A stretch of 10,610 nt of DNA from Actinomycetota bacterium (GCA_005787665.1 SYAB01000390.1:1-10610); one strand, 5' to 3'. Numbered from the stretch's first letter, positions 1 through 6,987 are shown. Numbers and translations are program-made. The notes: a model not told the origin generated them from the letters alone.

Positions 1-1390
1 CGGCAAGACCCACGGCAACGGCAACCCCGATCTGATGGGCCCCGAACCCGCGGCCGCACCCCTGGAGGAGATGGGCCTCGGCTGGGCCAACTCCAACAAG
101 GGCACCGGTGTGGGCAACGACGCGTTCACCAGCGGCCTGGAGGTCATCTGGACGCACACCCCGACCAAATGGGATAACAGCTACCTGGAAATCCTCTACG
201 GCAACGAGTGGGAGTTGACCGCCAGCCCCGCCGGCGCCCATCAGTGGAAGCCGAAGAATGACGGCTGGGCCAACTCGGTGCCGATGGCTCAGGGTGACGG
301 CAAGACCCATCCGTCGATGCTCACCACCGACCTGTCCATGCGGATGGACCCGATCTACGAGAAGATCACCCGCCGCTGGCTGGATCATCCCGACGAACTC
401 GCCGAGGAGTTCGCCAAGGCCTGGTTCAAGCTGCTCCATCGCGATATGGGGCCGGTGACCCGTTACCTCGGTCCGCTGGCGCCCACGAAGACCTGGGTGT
501 GGCAGGACGTCGTCCCGGCCGGCACGCCGCTCTCGGCAGAGGCGGTCGCCACGCTCAAGAACGCGATCGCCGCCTCGGACCTGACGGTGCCGCAACTGGT
601 TTCCACGGCGTGGAAGGCCGCGGCCTCCTACCGCGGCAGCGATATGCGCGGCGGTGCCAACGGCGGCCGCATCCGGTTGCAGCCCCAGTTGGGCTGGGAG
701 GTCAACGAGCCCGACGAGTTGGCCCAGGTGATCCGGACGCTGGAGGGTATTCAGGCCTCCTCGGGAGTCGACGCCTCCTTCGCCGACATCGTGGTGTTGG
801 CGGGCAATGTCGGTGTCGAGAAGGCGGCAAAGGCCGCGGGTTTCGCGATCGAGGTGCCGTTCAGTTCGGGTCGCGGCGACGCCACCCAGGAGCAGACCGA
901 CGTCGAGTCGTTCTCCTACCTGGAGCCGAAGGCCGACGGCTTCCGCAACTACGCCGGCAAGGGGCTGGGTCTGCCCGCCGAGTATCACCTGATCGACCGG
1001 GCGAACCTGCTAGGGCTCTCGGGTCCGGAGATGACCGTGCTCGTCGGTGGTCTGCGGGTCCTCGGCGCCAACTTCGGCGGCTCCGAGCTGGGTGTGCTGA
1101 CCGACAAGCCCGGCACCCTGACGACGGACTTCTTCGTGAACTTGCTGGATATGAGCACGAAGTGGGCTCCATCCCCGGCAGATGACGGGACCTACGTCGG
1201 CAAGGACCGTGCGTCGGGTGCCGACAAGTACACCGCCAGCCGCGTCGACCTGCTGTTCGGCTCGAATTCGCAGCTTCGCGCCGTGGCCGAGGTGTACGCC
1301 GAAGACGACGCCAAGGAGAAGTTCGTCAACGACTTCGTCTCGGCGTGGGTCAAGGTGATGGACAACGACCGGTTCGACCTACACGGGTAG
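1..1390 (+). CDS. katG: Catalase-peroxidase KatG, C-terminal 462 residues (5' end outside window)
   Basis: This is a bifunctional haem catalase-peroxidase that removes H2O2 and, in mycobacteria, is the enzyme that activates isoniazid. The reading frame is open from base 2 (first residues GKTHG) to the TAG at 1388-1390. It matches M. tuberculosis KatG from about residue 273 to the end, so the distal active site and the proximal haem His270 lie upstream, the latter only about three codons outside. Visible landmarks are the serine equivalent to Ser315 (AGC, 131-133), the Trp321 equivalent (149-151), the proximal Asp381 equivalent (506-508) and the Arg418 equivalent (647-649) in [18 protein letters not shown]. 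The full C-terminal pseudo-peroxidase domain is present, ending DRFDLHG. One extra residue occurs just before the Ser315 region relative to M. tuberculosis. I see no frameshift. The family call is very secure; residue equivalences come from memory of the M. tuberculosis protein. Confidence 0.97.
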   Translation, partial: GKTHGNGNPDLMGPEPAAAPLEEMGLGWANSNKGTGVGNDAFTSGLEVIWTHTPTKWDNSYLEILYGNEWELTASPAGAHQWKPKNDGWANSVPMAQGDGKTHPSMLTTDLSMRMDPIYEKITRRWLDHPDELAEEFAKAWFKLLHRDMGPVTRYLGPLAPTKTWVWQDVVPAGTPLSAEAVATLKNAIAASDLTVPQLVSTAWKAAASYRGSDMRGGANGGRIRLQPQLGWEVNEPDELAQVIRTLEGIQASSGVDASFADIVVLAGNVGVEKAAKAAGFAIEVPFSSGRGDATQEQTDVESFSYLEPKADGFRNYAGKGLGLPAEYHLIDRANLLGLSGPEMTVLVGGLRVLGANFGGSELGVLTDKPGTLTTDFFVNLLDMSTKWAPSPADDGTYVGKDRASGADKYTASRVDLLFGSNSQLRAVAEVYAEDDAKEKFVNDFVSAWVKVMDNDRFDLHG

Positions 1391-1401
1391 GCGACTCCAG
1401 A

Positions 1402-1439
1402 GTGAGCCCCCCGCGGAACACCGTCCGCGGGGGGCTCAC
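1402..1439. terminator. Strong stem-loop between convergent katG and ccdA-like genes, likely bidirectional terminator
   Basis: A perfect inverted repeat starts 12 nt after the katG stop. The left arm GTGAGCCCCCCGCGGA (1402-1417) pairs with the right arm TCCGCGGGGGGCTCAC (1424-1439), giving 16 bp and a 6-nt loop. No T-run follows on either side, which is common for mycobacterial hairpin terminators. Its place between two gene ends facing each other suggests it stops transcription from both. A smaller inverted repeat (GTCCC/GGGAC, 1447-1461) lies closer to the end of the ccdA-like gene. Confidence 0.8.
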
Positions 1440-1463
1440 CTGTCGGGTCCCTTCACGGGACGA

Positions 1464-2351
1464 TCACGTCGGCCCGCCCTGCGCACCCGCTGCGCTTCGT
1501 GTCCTCCGATACCGTCGCAGGCCCAGGGCGGCCACGGTCAACCCGGCCAGTACCGCCAGCGCCAGAACCCAGGGCCATGCTCCGTGTTCGTACACCCAGC
1601 CCGCCAAGGTCCGCTGAATCCGCCCAGCCGCTGAGATCACGGGATCCTCGGCACTGCCGGTACCGCGGAAAAGGCGCAGTTCGAACCACCCGTAGTACGC
1701 CACGTAGACGCCGACGAGCACCAGCACCGCACCGCTGATCCGATTGACATACGGCAGGATCCGGCGCATCCGGTCGATCAGCGTGCTGCTGGCCAGCGCC
1801 ACGGCGACGGCAAGGACGCCCACCACAAGGGCGATGCCGGCCGCGTAGGCCGCGTAGACGAGGACGACCTGGGCCGCCGAGCCGCCACGCAGGCTGCTGC
1901 CGGTGACAGCCAGGAAGGGCCCGATGGTGCACGACAGTGAGGCGATCGCGTACCCCACCCCATAGCCGAACATCGAACCCAGCCGTGCGGTGGGTGCCCG
2001 GCCGGCCCGCTGCAGGGGGCTCCAGCTCAGGCCCGGCAGGGTTCGCCCGGCAAGCAGCCAGAACCCCGCGCCGGCCAGAGCCGCACCGACCGCGACCGTC
2101 ACGTACGGAAGGCGCTGCTGCACGGTCGAGGCCACCGAGACGGTCAGCAGCCCGAACGCCCCGAACACCGTCAGAAAGCCGAGTGCCATCGTTCCGGTCG
2201 CGGCCAGCGCCCGTGCGACCGCGACCCACTGCCCGCCGCCCTCGCGGTGGATGACCAGCGTGAGATAGGCGGGCAGCATGGCGAACCCGCACGGATTGAA
2301 GGCGGCGACCATCCCGGCGGCGAGCGCCAGGCCGAGCAGATCGGAGTTCAC
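1464..2351 (-). CDS. CcdA/DsbD-family transmembrane thiol-disulfide electron carrier (Rv2877c-like)
   Basis: This 295-residue integral membrane protein belongs to the CcdA family, which moves reducing equivalents from cytoplasmic thioredoxin across the membrane to an extracytoplasmic thioredoxin-fold partner. The family signature NPCGFAMLP is at residues 19-27 with Cys21. The second redox cysteine is Cys141 in SLSCTIGPF. Hydrophobic segments lie near residues 5-30, 44-75, 83-103, 128-150, 160-190, 202-223 and 258-279, that is six core helices plus an extra C-terminal one, followed by a basic tail. Translation starts at GTG 2349-2351, 7 nt after the mpt53 stop; a GGAG touches the start codon, so coupling to mpt53 is likely. 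The pairing with MPT53 matches the Rv2878c-Rv2877c arrangement as I recall it, so MPT53 is the obvious partner, though this is inferred. Confidence 0.9.
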   Translation of the reverse strand: MNSDLLGLALAAGMVAAFNPCGFAMLPAYLTLVIHREGGGQWVAVARALAATGTMALGFLTVFGAFGLLTVSVASTVQQRLPYVTVAVGAALAGAGFWLLAGRTLPGLSWSPLQRAGRAPTARLGSMFGYGVGYAIASLSCTIGPFLAVTGSSLRGGSAAQVVLVYAAYAAGIALVVGVLAVAVALASSTLIDRMRRILPYVNRISGAVLVLVGVYVAYYGWFELRLFRGTGSAEDPVISAAGRIQRTLAGWVYEHGAWPWVLALAVLAGLTVAALGLRRYRRTRSAAGAQGGPT

Positions 2352-2358
2352 CTCCGGT

Positions 2359-2841
2359 CTAGGACGTCAATGCGCGTACCCGGTCCGTGAGCTCCTGCTG
2401 CGACATCGCCGAGGTCGGGTTATTCACGAAGGTCGACGCCCCATCCGGGCTCAGGAACACGTAGGCGGGCTGCCACGGCACGTTGAACTTGGCCCAGATG
2501 GACCCGTCGGCGTCGTTGATATTGGTGAAGTTGAGGCTGTATTTCGACACGAAGCCCTGCATGGCGGCCAGATCGGCCCGAGTGGAGACCCCGACGAACG
2601 TCACCGCGGGATTGGCCGCCGCCACCGCGCTGACACTCGGGGCCTCGGCGTTGCAGAACGGGCACCAGGGGGTCCAGAACCACAGCACGGCGGGCTTGCC
2701 CTGCAGGCTTGAGCCGTTGAACGTTCCCCCGCTCAGCGTGGTGCCGGTGAAATTCAGGTCGGCGGCCTGGGCCGTGGCGGGCCGGCCGAACCCCGCTGTC
2801 AGGGCCAGCACTGCCAGCACGATTGCCAGGTGTTTTCTCAT
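2359..2841 (-). CDS. mpt53: MPT53-type secreted thioredoxin-fold thiol-disulfide oxidoreductase (DsbE-like)
   Basis: This is a 160-residue exported disulfide oxidoreductase. A Sec signal peptide covers residues 1-26 (basic MRKH, hydrophobic core, Ala-Gln-Ala before the cleavage site). The mature part is one thioredoxin fold: the active site WTPWCPFC has Cys60 and Cys63, and the cis-proline loop is QPAY with Pro125. The sequence is very close to M. tuberculosis MPT53 (Rv2878c), for example in PAVLWFWTPWCPFCNAEAPS. The M. tuberculosis protein (Mtb DsbE) is reported to act as an oxidant of secreted proteins rather than as a cytochrome c maturation reductase. The frame stays open far upstream across the divergent DUF1214 gene, but the signal peptide and a good ribosome site fix the start at ATG 2839-2841. 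A TANNNT-like -10 (TAGCCT, 2876-2881, leftward) would give a leader of about 28 nt; it is weak evidence. The ccdA-like gene follows in the same operon. Confidence 0.95.
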   Translation of the reverse strand: MRKHLAIVLAVLALTAGFGRPATAQAADLNFTGTTLSGGTFNGSSLQGKPAVLWFWTPWCPFCNAEAPSVSAVAAANPAVTFVGVSTRADLAAMQGFVSKYSLNFTNINDADGSIWAKFNVPWQPAYVFLSPDGASTFVNNPTSAMSQQELTDRVRALTS

Positions 2842-2847
2842 GGCGTT

Positions 2848-2853
2848 CCTCCC
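2848..2853 (-). promoter_or_regulatory. Ribosome binding site of mpt53
   Basis: On the minus strand GGGAGG lies 6 nt before the ATG at 2839-2841. This is the best Shine-Dalgarno sequence for the gene. It settles the start, which is otherwise ambiguous because the open frame continues upstream for over 1.3 kb as a coding shadow. Confidence 0.75.
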
Positions 2854-2955
2854 GATCGACCACATGTCGGTTGCGAGGCTATTGAGCCGCCGAGGCGACC
2901 GCCACGGTGGAGCGGCGAGGGTCAGAAAGGCGTAAGACGGCCGTCGCCGGCGGAA

Positions 2956-2961
2956 TACGGT
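2956..2961 (+). promoter_or_regulatory. Putative -10 element giving a leaderless DUF1214 mRNA
   Basis: TACGGT fits the mycobacterial -10 pattern TANNNT and ends 6 nt before the ATG at 2968, so transcription would begin at or next to the start codon. No convincing Shine-Dalgarno sequence precedes that ATG, which fits a leaderless transcript. No good -35 is visible, so this is only a candidate. Confidence 0.3.
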
Positions 2962-2967
2962 GGGCGC

Positions 2968-4050
2968 ATGGCGCACGACGACACCTCCGGGGAGCTTTCC
3001 CGCGCGTTCCACGAGCTCCTGGCGGAGCTGGCCGTGTTCGAAGACAAGTTTCTGGCCGCCGACCCTCCGCTGGACGAGGCCGACCTGCTCGACGGCTACC
3101 GGCTGGTGTTCAGCCTGCTGCGGGTCGGGGTCGACGCCTATGTGTGGGGCGACAAGGACAACCCGCGTTTCGTCGACGTCATCGGGCCCTACCAGAAGTG
3201 GGGCGGGGACAACTCCGATGCGTTCTACCAGCTGGCGCCCATCGACCCGGCCCGCAGCTACCGGGTGCGCGGGAACCGCGGTGACTCGGTGTACCTGTCG
3301 ATCACCGTCTACGGGGGGCCTGACGACGGGCACTACAGCAACCGGATCGTCGGCACCCTCAACGACCGCCACCTGGACTTCGATGCCGACGGCAATTTCG
3401 AGTTCATCCTGTCTCCGGGCGCCGGGCCCCACGACGGGCTGCGCCTCGATGCCGACGCCGTCGTCGCGCTGACCCGCGACTATCTGGACAACCCCGGCAC
3501 CGACCGGCGCGCGACGTGGTCCATCGAGGCGATCGACCCTCCGCTGCGCCGCCGGGACAGCCCTGCCGACCTCGCCAGACGGTTCCGCGCCGCCCGAACC
3601 TGGATCGCCGAACAGTGTTCTTTCATCCCCACCCGAATCTCCCCGCCCAACGAGATCGCCGAACCTTTTCCGGTGCCGCAGCACGCCTACGGGTGGTCGG
3701 CCGCCGATGCCGCCTATGCGATGGGCGCCTACGAACTCCGCCCGGGCGAGGCACTGGTGATCGAGGGTGTCTCGCCGCCGTGCGCATTCTGGAACCTCTG
3801 TCTGTGGAACCCGTTCCTGCACACCTACGACTACACCTACGAACGGGTCACGCTCAACGGCGCGCACGTTCGCTACGAGCGGGACGGCTCCTGGCGGATC
3901 GTGGTCGCCGATTCGGACCCGGGACACCCCAACTGGGTATCGACCGCCGGACGGGACCGCGGGCTGATCTGGCTGCGCTGGTTTCTGCCCACCGAGACCC
4001 CGCGCCGGCCCGCCTGCCGGGTCGTACCGGTAGCCGAGGCCGGCCGGTGA
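2968..4050 (+). CDS. DUF1214 domain protein
   Basis: This is a 360-residue protein without signal peptide or membrane segment, so probably cytoplasmic. The C-terminal third carries the DUF1214 pattern: GEALVIEGVSPPCAFWNLCLWNP (residues 260-282), a tyrosine-rich strand (Tyr287, Tyr289, Tyr291), an NWVSTAGRDRG stretch (322-332) and the closing LIWLRWFLP (333-341). The middle part (about 97-150) also looks like the beta-rich part of this family. I do not see the DUF1254 domain that often precedes DUF1214. The biochemical role of the domain is not established. The gene overlaps sulfotransferase 1 by 4 nt (GTGA), so the two are surely co-translated. I recall a similar protein, Rv3531c, close to a sulfotransferase-like gene (Rv3529c) and an SDR (Rv3530c) in M. 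tuberculosis. The start at ATG 2968 fits a leaderless transcript; the frame is open further left to 2830 but that part reads against the mpt53 leader. Confidence 0.85.
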   Translation: MAHDDTSGELSRAFHELLAELAVFEDKFLAADPPLDEADLLDGYRLVFSLLRVGVDAYVWGDKDNPRFVDVIGPYQKWGGDNSDAFYQLAPIDPARSYRVRGNRGDSVYLSITVYGGPDDGHYSNRIVGTLNDRHLDFDADGNFEFILSPGAGPHDGLRLDADAVVALTRDYLDNPGTDRRATWSIEAIDPPLRRRDSPADLARRFRAARTWIAEQCSFIPTRISPPNEIAEPFPVPQHAYGWSAADAAYAMGAYELRPGEALVIEGVSPPCAFWNLCLWNPFLHTYDYTYERVTLNGAHVRYERDGSWRIVVADSDPGHPNWVSTAGRDRGLIWLRWFLPTETPRRPACRVVPVAEAGR

Positions 4051-5291
4051 CCACCCGGCCGGGCCCGGTCCGGATCGACGATCTGGCCAGTCCGGACTAT
4101 CCCGAGGCGGCCCGCCCGGTCCTCGACGGGCTGGCCGCCTACGGAGCCGGCCTGGAGTTGACCCCCGCCGCACTGACCGCCGCTGCCGCCGCCCGGACCG
4201 GCCTCGCGGACTGGGGGGATCTCGAATTCCTCCACCGACTCGAACTGCTTTGTCATGCCCTGCAATCCGAGGCGCAACTGAGTGATGCCGGCGTCGCGGT
4301 GGCGTTCGAGCAGCTGACCGGAAATCTGGTCAACCGGCTTCGGCTGGAAGCGCTGATCGGCGCACACCCGGAAATCGAGTCCCTCCCCATCGACAGACCG
4401 ATCATCATCTGCGGACTGCCCCGCAGCGGAACCACCCATCTGCACAACCTCATCGCCGCCGACCCCGGGATCCGGCACCTGCCCTACTGGGAGAGTCTCG
4501 AGCCTTTCCCGGTGCCCGGCGAATCCGGTGATCAACCCCGCCGCGATCGCTGCGCCGCGGGGCTCGCGCTGGTCGAGGCGTGCATGCCGCTGTTCAAACG
4601 CATGCACGAGATGACGGTCGACCATGCTCACGAGGAGATTCAGCTTCTGGCCAACGACATCTCCGGGATGCTCTTCGAAACCACCTACCACGTCCCCGGT
4701 TTCGGCGCCGCCTACCGCGCACGCGACCAGCGGCCGTCCTACTCCTACCTCAAGCGGACCATGCAGGCGCTGCAGTGGTTGCGCGGCGGAACCCGATGGG
4801 TGCTCAAGTCGCCACAGCATCTCGAGCAGTTCCCCGCACTCGTCGAGACCTTTCCGGACGCCACTTTCGTTGTCACCCATCGTGATCCGGTGGAGGTCGT
4901 CCGCTCGATGCTGACCATGGTGGCCTACGGGGCGCGGATGGGCTCGGAGCGTCCCGACCCGGTGGCGATCGGCCGGTATTGGCTGGATCGCTCCGCGGAT
5001 CTGCTCAACGGATGCCTGCGCGACCGCGAACTGCTGCCGCCCGGACAGTCCATCGACGTGCGATTCACCGACTTCTTGGCTGACGAGCGCGCCACGATCG
5101 AGGCGATCTACGACCTGGCCGGCCAGCGCTTCGATGACGGGGTGCGAGCCGCGATGGCAGCGTTCACCGCCGCTCACCCGCGCGGGCGCCACGGCGAGGT
5201 GATCTATGACCTCGCGGCCTTCGGCATCGGTGCCGAAGAAGTGAGTGCGCGGCTGGCCCGCTACCGGGACCGGTTCGTCGCCGACACCTGA
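4047..5291 (+). CDS. PAPS-dependent sulfotransferase family protein 1
   Basis: This 414-residue protein is likely a cytosolic sulfotransferase that moves sulfate from PAPS to a hydroxyl group. The 5'-phosphosulfate loop is PRSGTTH (residues 125-131), following strand IIICGL. A conserved WVLKSPQH block is at 251-258. The 3'-phosphate region is VVTHRDP (275-281) with Ser287 eight residues after Arg279's neighbour Asp280, in the R-x7-S spacing of the family. A late basic-glycine stretch RGRHG (379-383) fits the cofactor-binding C-terminal loop. The N-terminal 110 residues are helical and variable. The GTG start at 4047 overlaps the DUF1214 stop (GTGA), with GAGG seven bases upstream (4036-4039). 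Length and motifs match the actinobacterial 'sulfotransferase family' group that includes Rv3529c. Substrate is unknown; context suggests a lipid or sterol-like alcohol. Its last 31 nt overlap the end of the opposing nuclease gene. Confidence 0.9.
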   Translation: MTTRPGPVRIDDLASPDYPEAARPVLDGLAAYGAGLELTPAALTAAAAARTGLADWGDLEFLHRLELLCHALQSEAQLSDAGVAVAFEQLTGNLVNRLRLEALIGAHPEIESLPIDRPIIICGLPRSGTTHLHNLIAADPGIRHLPYWESLEPFPVPGESGDQPRRDRCAAGLALVEACMPLFKRMHEMTVDHAHEEIQLLANDISGMLFETTYHVPGFGAAYRARDQRPSYSYLKRTMQALQWLRGGTRWVLKSPQHLEQFPALVETFPDATFVVTHRDPVEVVRSMLTMVAYGARMGSERPDPVAIGRYWLDRSADLLNGCLRDRELLPPGQSIDVRFTDFLADERATIEAIYDLAGQRFDDGVRAAMAAFTAAHPRGRHGEVIYDLAAFGIGAEEVSARLARYRDRFVADT

Positions 5292-5866
5292 GCGCGGCCA
5301 CGTCGGGCCAGCCGGACCAGCCGAACCCGGTCCACCAGGATGCAGCCGTGCACCTCGGCGAGTTGCTCGGCCGCGCGGGTGTAGCGGTGGTTGGCCACCA
5401 CCATGGTGGCCCCGCAGTCGTGGACGGTTGCCCCGGCGACCACCTGCTGGATGGCCGCCCCGTTGACCGCGCGGGCCTGGCGCTTGCACTGCACGGCGGT
5501 GCGGACACCGTCGCGGGTCGCGATCAGGTCGACGCCGAAATCCCCACTGGCCCTTGTGACTTCGACGCTGAAGCCGACGCCGCGCAGCACGGCGGCGACG
5601 TAATGCTCGAATTCCAGTCCGCTCATCGCATCGACGGCCGCCTGCCCGCTGGCCCGATAGAGCGCGTCGAGGCGCGCGAACCGCCGTTGCGCGAGCCAGG
5701 CCAGCCACCACCGCCAGCAGGCCACGGAAGCGACCGGCACGGTGAGCATCCCGGTCATCCAGGAGAGGCCGGCCGCCCAGCTCAGATAGGCCAGCAGCGC
5801 CGTCGCGCCGCACCACAGGGCCGCCCAGCCGCGCGCCGTGACGGCCAGCCCAGGGTCCTGAAGCAC
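5261..5866 (-). CDS. Membrane-anchored Mrr-type restriction endonuclease-like protein
   Basis: This 201-residue protein has two parts. The first 60 residues hold two hydrophobic helices (about 13-33 and 35-58, rich in Trp and Ala), then a basic stretch (RRFARLDALYR). Residues 80-185 form an Mrr-type PD-(D/E)xK nuclease domain: SGLEFEHYVAAVL (82-94, with Glu85 and Glu87), GDFGVDL (108-114, catalytic-type Asp113), and the QxK motif as Gln126-Cys-Lys128. All expected catalytic residues are present, so the fold could be active. Known Mrr proteins cut modified DNA, while many small membrane-attached relatives have no known role. The start is GTG 5864-5866; no other ATG, GTG or TTG lies in frame back to the preceding stop. 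It lies 52 nt downstream of the leftward dehydrogenase gene and may share its transcript. It does not obviously belong with the metabolic genes around it. Confidence 0.85.
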   Translation of the reverse strand: MLQDPGLAVTARGWAALWCGATALLAYLSWAAGLSWMTGMLTVPVASVACWRWWLAWLAQRRFARLDALYRASGQAAVDAMSGLEFEHYVAAVLRGVGFSVEVTRASGDFGVDLIATRDGVRTAVQCKRQARAVNGAAIQQVVAGATVHDCGATMVVANHRYTRAAEQLAEVHGCILVDRVRLVRLARRGRAQVSATNRSR

Positions 5867-5918
5867 GAAGCCACCGTAGGAGCGCAGGCCGGTGTCGCGG
5901 CTGCGGCGGGCGGGGCCG

Positions 5919-6953
5919 CTACGGAACCGTGATCATGACCTTTCCGCACTCGCGGCTCTCGGAGAGCAGCCCGAGGGCCTCGCCGAGGTCGCCGAGGGAG
6001 AACCGGTGGGTGATCAGCGCCGAGAGATCGCGGCGGGACAGCAGGTCCACGGCGTCGGCGAAGCGGGCCGGGTATTCCATCGAGCCCCGGATCGTCAACT
6101 CCTTCATGAGGACGCTGACGAAGTTGATCGGCACCGGTTGGTAGTGCAGCGCCACCACACTGATCCGGGCGCCGCGACCGGCCCGGTCGACGATGCCGGC
6201 GAGGACCGAATCCGAACCCGACGCCTCGATGTAGGCGACGGTGGCCGGTGCCCTCCCGAACGCCGACGCGGATTCGCCGTGCAGGTGGGCGAGTTGACGC
6301 CACGGGCTCTGCCCGGCCGGGTCGATCGACGACGATGCGCCGAGCCGTTCGGCGAGGGCACGCCGGGTGGCCGACGGGTCGACCCCGACCACATCGGTCA
6401 CGCCCCGATCGGCCAGACTCGCGATCGCGGCCAGACCGATCGGCCCGCAGCCGAACACCGCGACGGTGTCCCCGGGCCGGACATCGGCTTGTTCAGCGGC
6501 ATGCATGCCGACCGCCACCGGCTCCGCCAGGGCAGCGACGTGCAGGCTCATCCCGTCGGGGACCGGGATCAGCCGTCCGCCGCGGGCGGCCTCCCGCACC
6601 AGTACGGACTCCGCCAGACCGCCTTCCGGCGCGCCGTTACCGATCCGTCCCAGATCGTCGTTGCCGGGGTGGACGACGACCCGGTCGCCCGGGGATACGT
6701 CGGTGACCTCGCTGCCCACCTCCCGCACCACCCCGGAGAGTTCGTGGCCCAGTGGCATCGGCTCGCCGTTCGGGCCGGCCAGACCACCCATCCGGATGTA
6801 GCTCAGGTCGCTGCCGCACAACCCGCAGGCGGCGACGTCGACGACGACGTCGCGGCGCCCGCATCGGGGCCGTTCCACCCGGTCCACCGAAACCGACCCC
6901 GGCGCGTGGATACGGGCCTGTTGAATGGGGAGCGGTGTCATCGGTTCGGACAT
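5919..6953 (-). CDS. Zinc-type medium-chain alcohol dehydrogenase (MDR superfamily)
   Basis: This 344-residue NAD(P)-dependent dehydrogenase would oxidise an alcohol to a carbonyl or reduce it back. Catalytic zinc ligands are visible: Cys46 in CGLCGSD, His70-Glu71 in GHE, and Glu144 in AEP. The Rossmann dinucleotide motif is GCGPIG (168-173). The four-cysteine structural zinc lobe is missing; the corresponding loop (about residues 95-113) has Asn, Asp and Gly but no cysteine. The family also includes sorbitol, butanediol and threonine dehydrogenase-like enzymes, so the substrate is open. Two starts are possible, ATG 6951-6953 and ATG 6939-6941, four codons apart; neither has a Shine-Dalgarno sequence, so the message may be nearly leaderless. 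The first ATG sits inside the 13-bp tandem repeat. The gene diverges from sulfotransferase 2 across 34 nt and may be regulated together with it. Confidence 0.9.
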   Translation of the reverse strand: MSEPMTPLPIQQARIHAPGSVSVDRVERPRCGRRDVVVDVAACGLCGSDLSYIRMGGLAGPNGEPMPLGHELSGVVREVGSEVTDVSPGDRVVVHPGNDDLGRIGNGAPEGGLAESVLVREAARGGRLIPVPDGMSLHVAALAEPVAVGMHAAEQADVRPGDTVAVFGCGPIGLAAIASLADRGVTDVVGVDPSATRRALAERLGASSSIDPAGQSPWRQLAHLHGESASAFGRAPATVAYIEASGSDSVLAGIVDRAGRGARISVVALHYQPVPINFVSVLMKELTIRGSMEYPARFADAVDLLSRRDLSALITHRFSLGDLGEALGLLSESRECGKVMITVP

Positions 6954-6974
6954 TATCGGCAGACATTATCGGCA
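6949..6974. repeat. Perfect 13-bp tandem direct repeat in the divergent gap
   Basis: Two head-to-tail copies of GACATTATCGGCA lie at 6949-6961 and 6962-6974. They are AT-richer than the surroundings. The first copy contains the likely start codon of the leftward dehydrogenase; the second lies just before the sulfotransferase 2 ribosome site. Read leftward each copy gives GATAAT, close to a -10 hexamer, and TAATGT, which fits TANNNT. A spacing of 13 bp is not a whole number of helical turns, so a simple same-face operator pair is less natural; promoter duplication or slippage are alternatives. Confidence 0.9.
6965..6970 (-). promoter_or_regulatory. Putative -10 element for the leftward dehydrogenase
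   Basis: On the minus strand the second repeat copy reads GATAAT, 11 nt before the A of ATG 6951-6953. With a usual 6-7 nt distance to the start point, the leader would be only a few bases long, matching the lack of a Shine-Dalgarno sequence. I found no good -35, so confidence is low. Confidence 0.25.
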
Positions 6975-6980
6975 GGGAGG
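6975..6980 (+). promoter_or_regulatory. Ribosome binding site of sulfotransferase 2
   Basis: GGGAGG lies 7 nt before GTG 6988. It decides the start: the frame is open back to an ATG at 6925, but that version would run through the dehydrogenase start and has no ribosome site. Confidence 0.75.
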
Positions 6981-6987
6981 TGATGAG

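Noticed and set aside
1447..1461. Small inverted repeat GTCCC/GGGAC as a separate terminator
   Set aside because: A 5-bp stem is too short on its own beside the 16-bp hairpin.
2857..2875. Near-palindrome around ACATGT in the mpt53/DUF1214 gap
   Set aside because: Apart from the 6-bp core the arms are out of register, so it is not a convincing operator.
3516..4046. Upstream extension of the sulfotransferase 1 frame
   Set aside because: It runs inside DUF1214 in another frame with low-complexity Arg/Pro-rich translation; the GTGA overlap start at 4047 has a ribosome site.
2842..4173. N-terminal extension of the mpt53 frame by about 440 codons across the DUF1214 gene
   Set aside because: It is a coding shadow of DUF1214. 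The signal peptide and the GGGAGG site fix the mpt53 start at 2841.
3873..5816. Very long open frame on the minus strand (647 codons) opposite sulfotransferase 1 and running into the nuclease gene
   Set aside because: The translation is rich in Arg, Gly and Ala without recognisable motifs and lies over well-supported genes. Such stop-free antisense frames are common in GC-rich DNA.
6925..6987. ATG at 6925 as start of sulfotransferase 2
   Set aside because: It would cross the dehydrogenase start and the tandem repeat and has no ribosome site; GTG 6988 has GGGAGG at good spacing.
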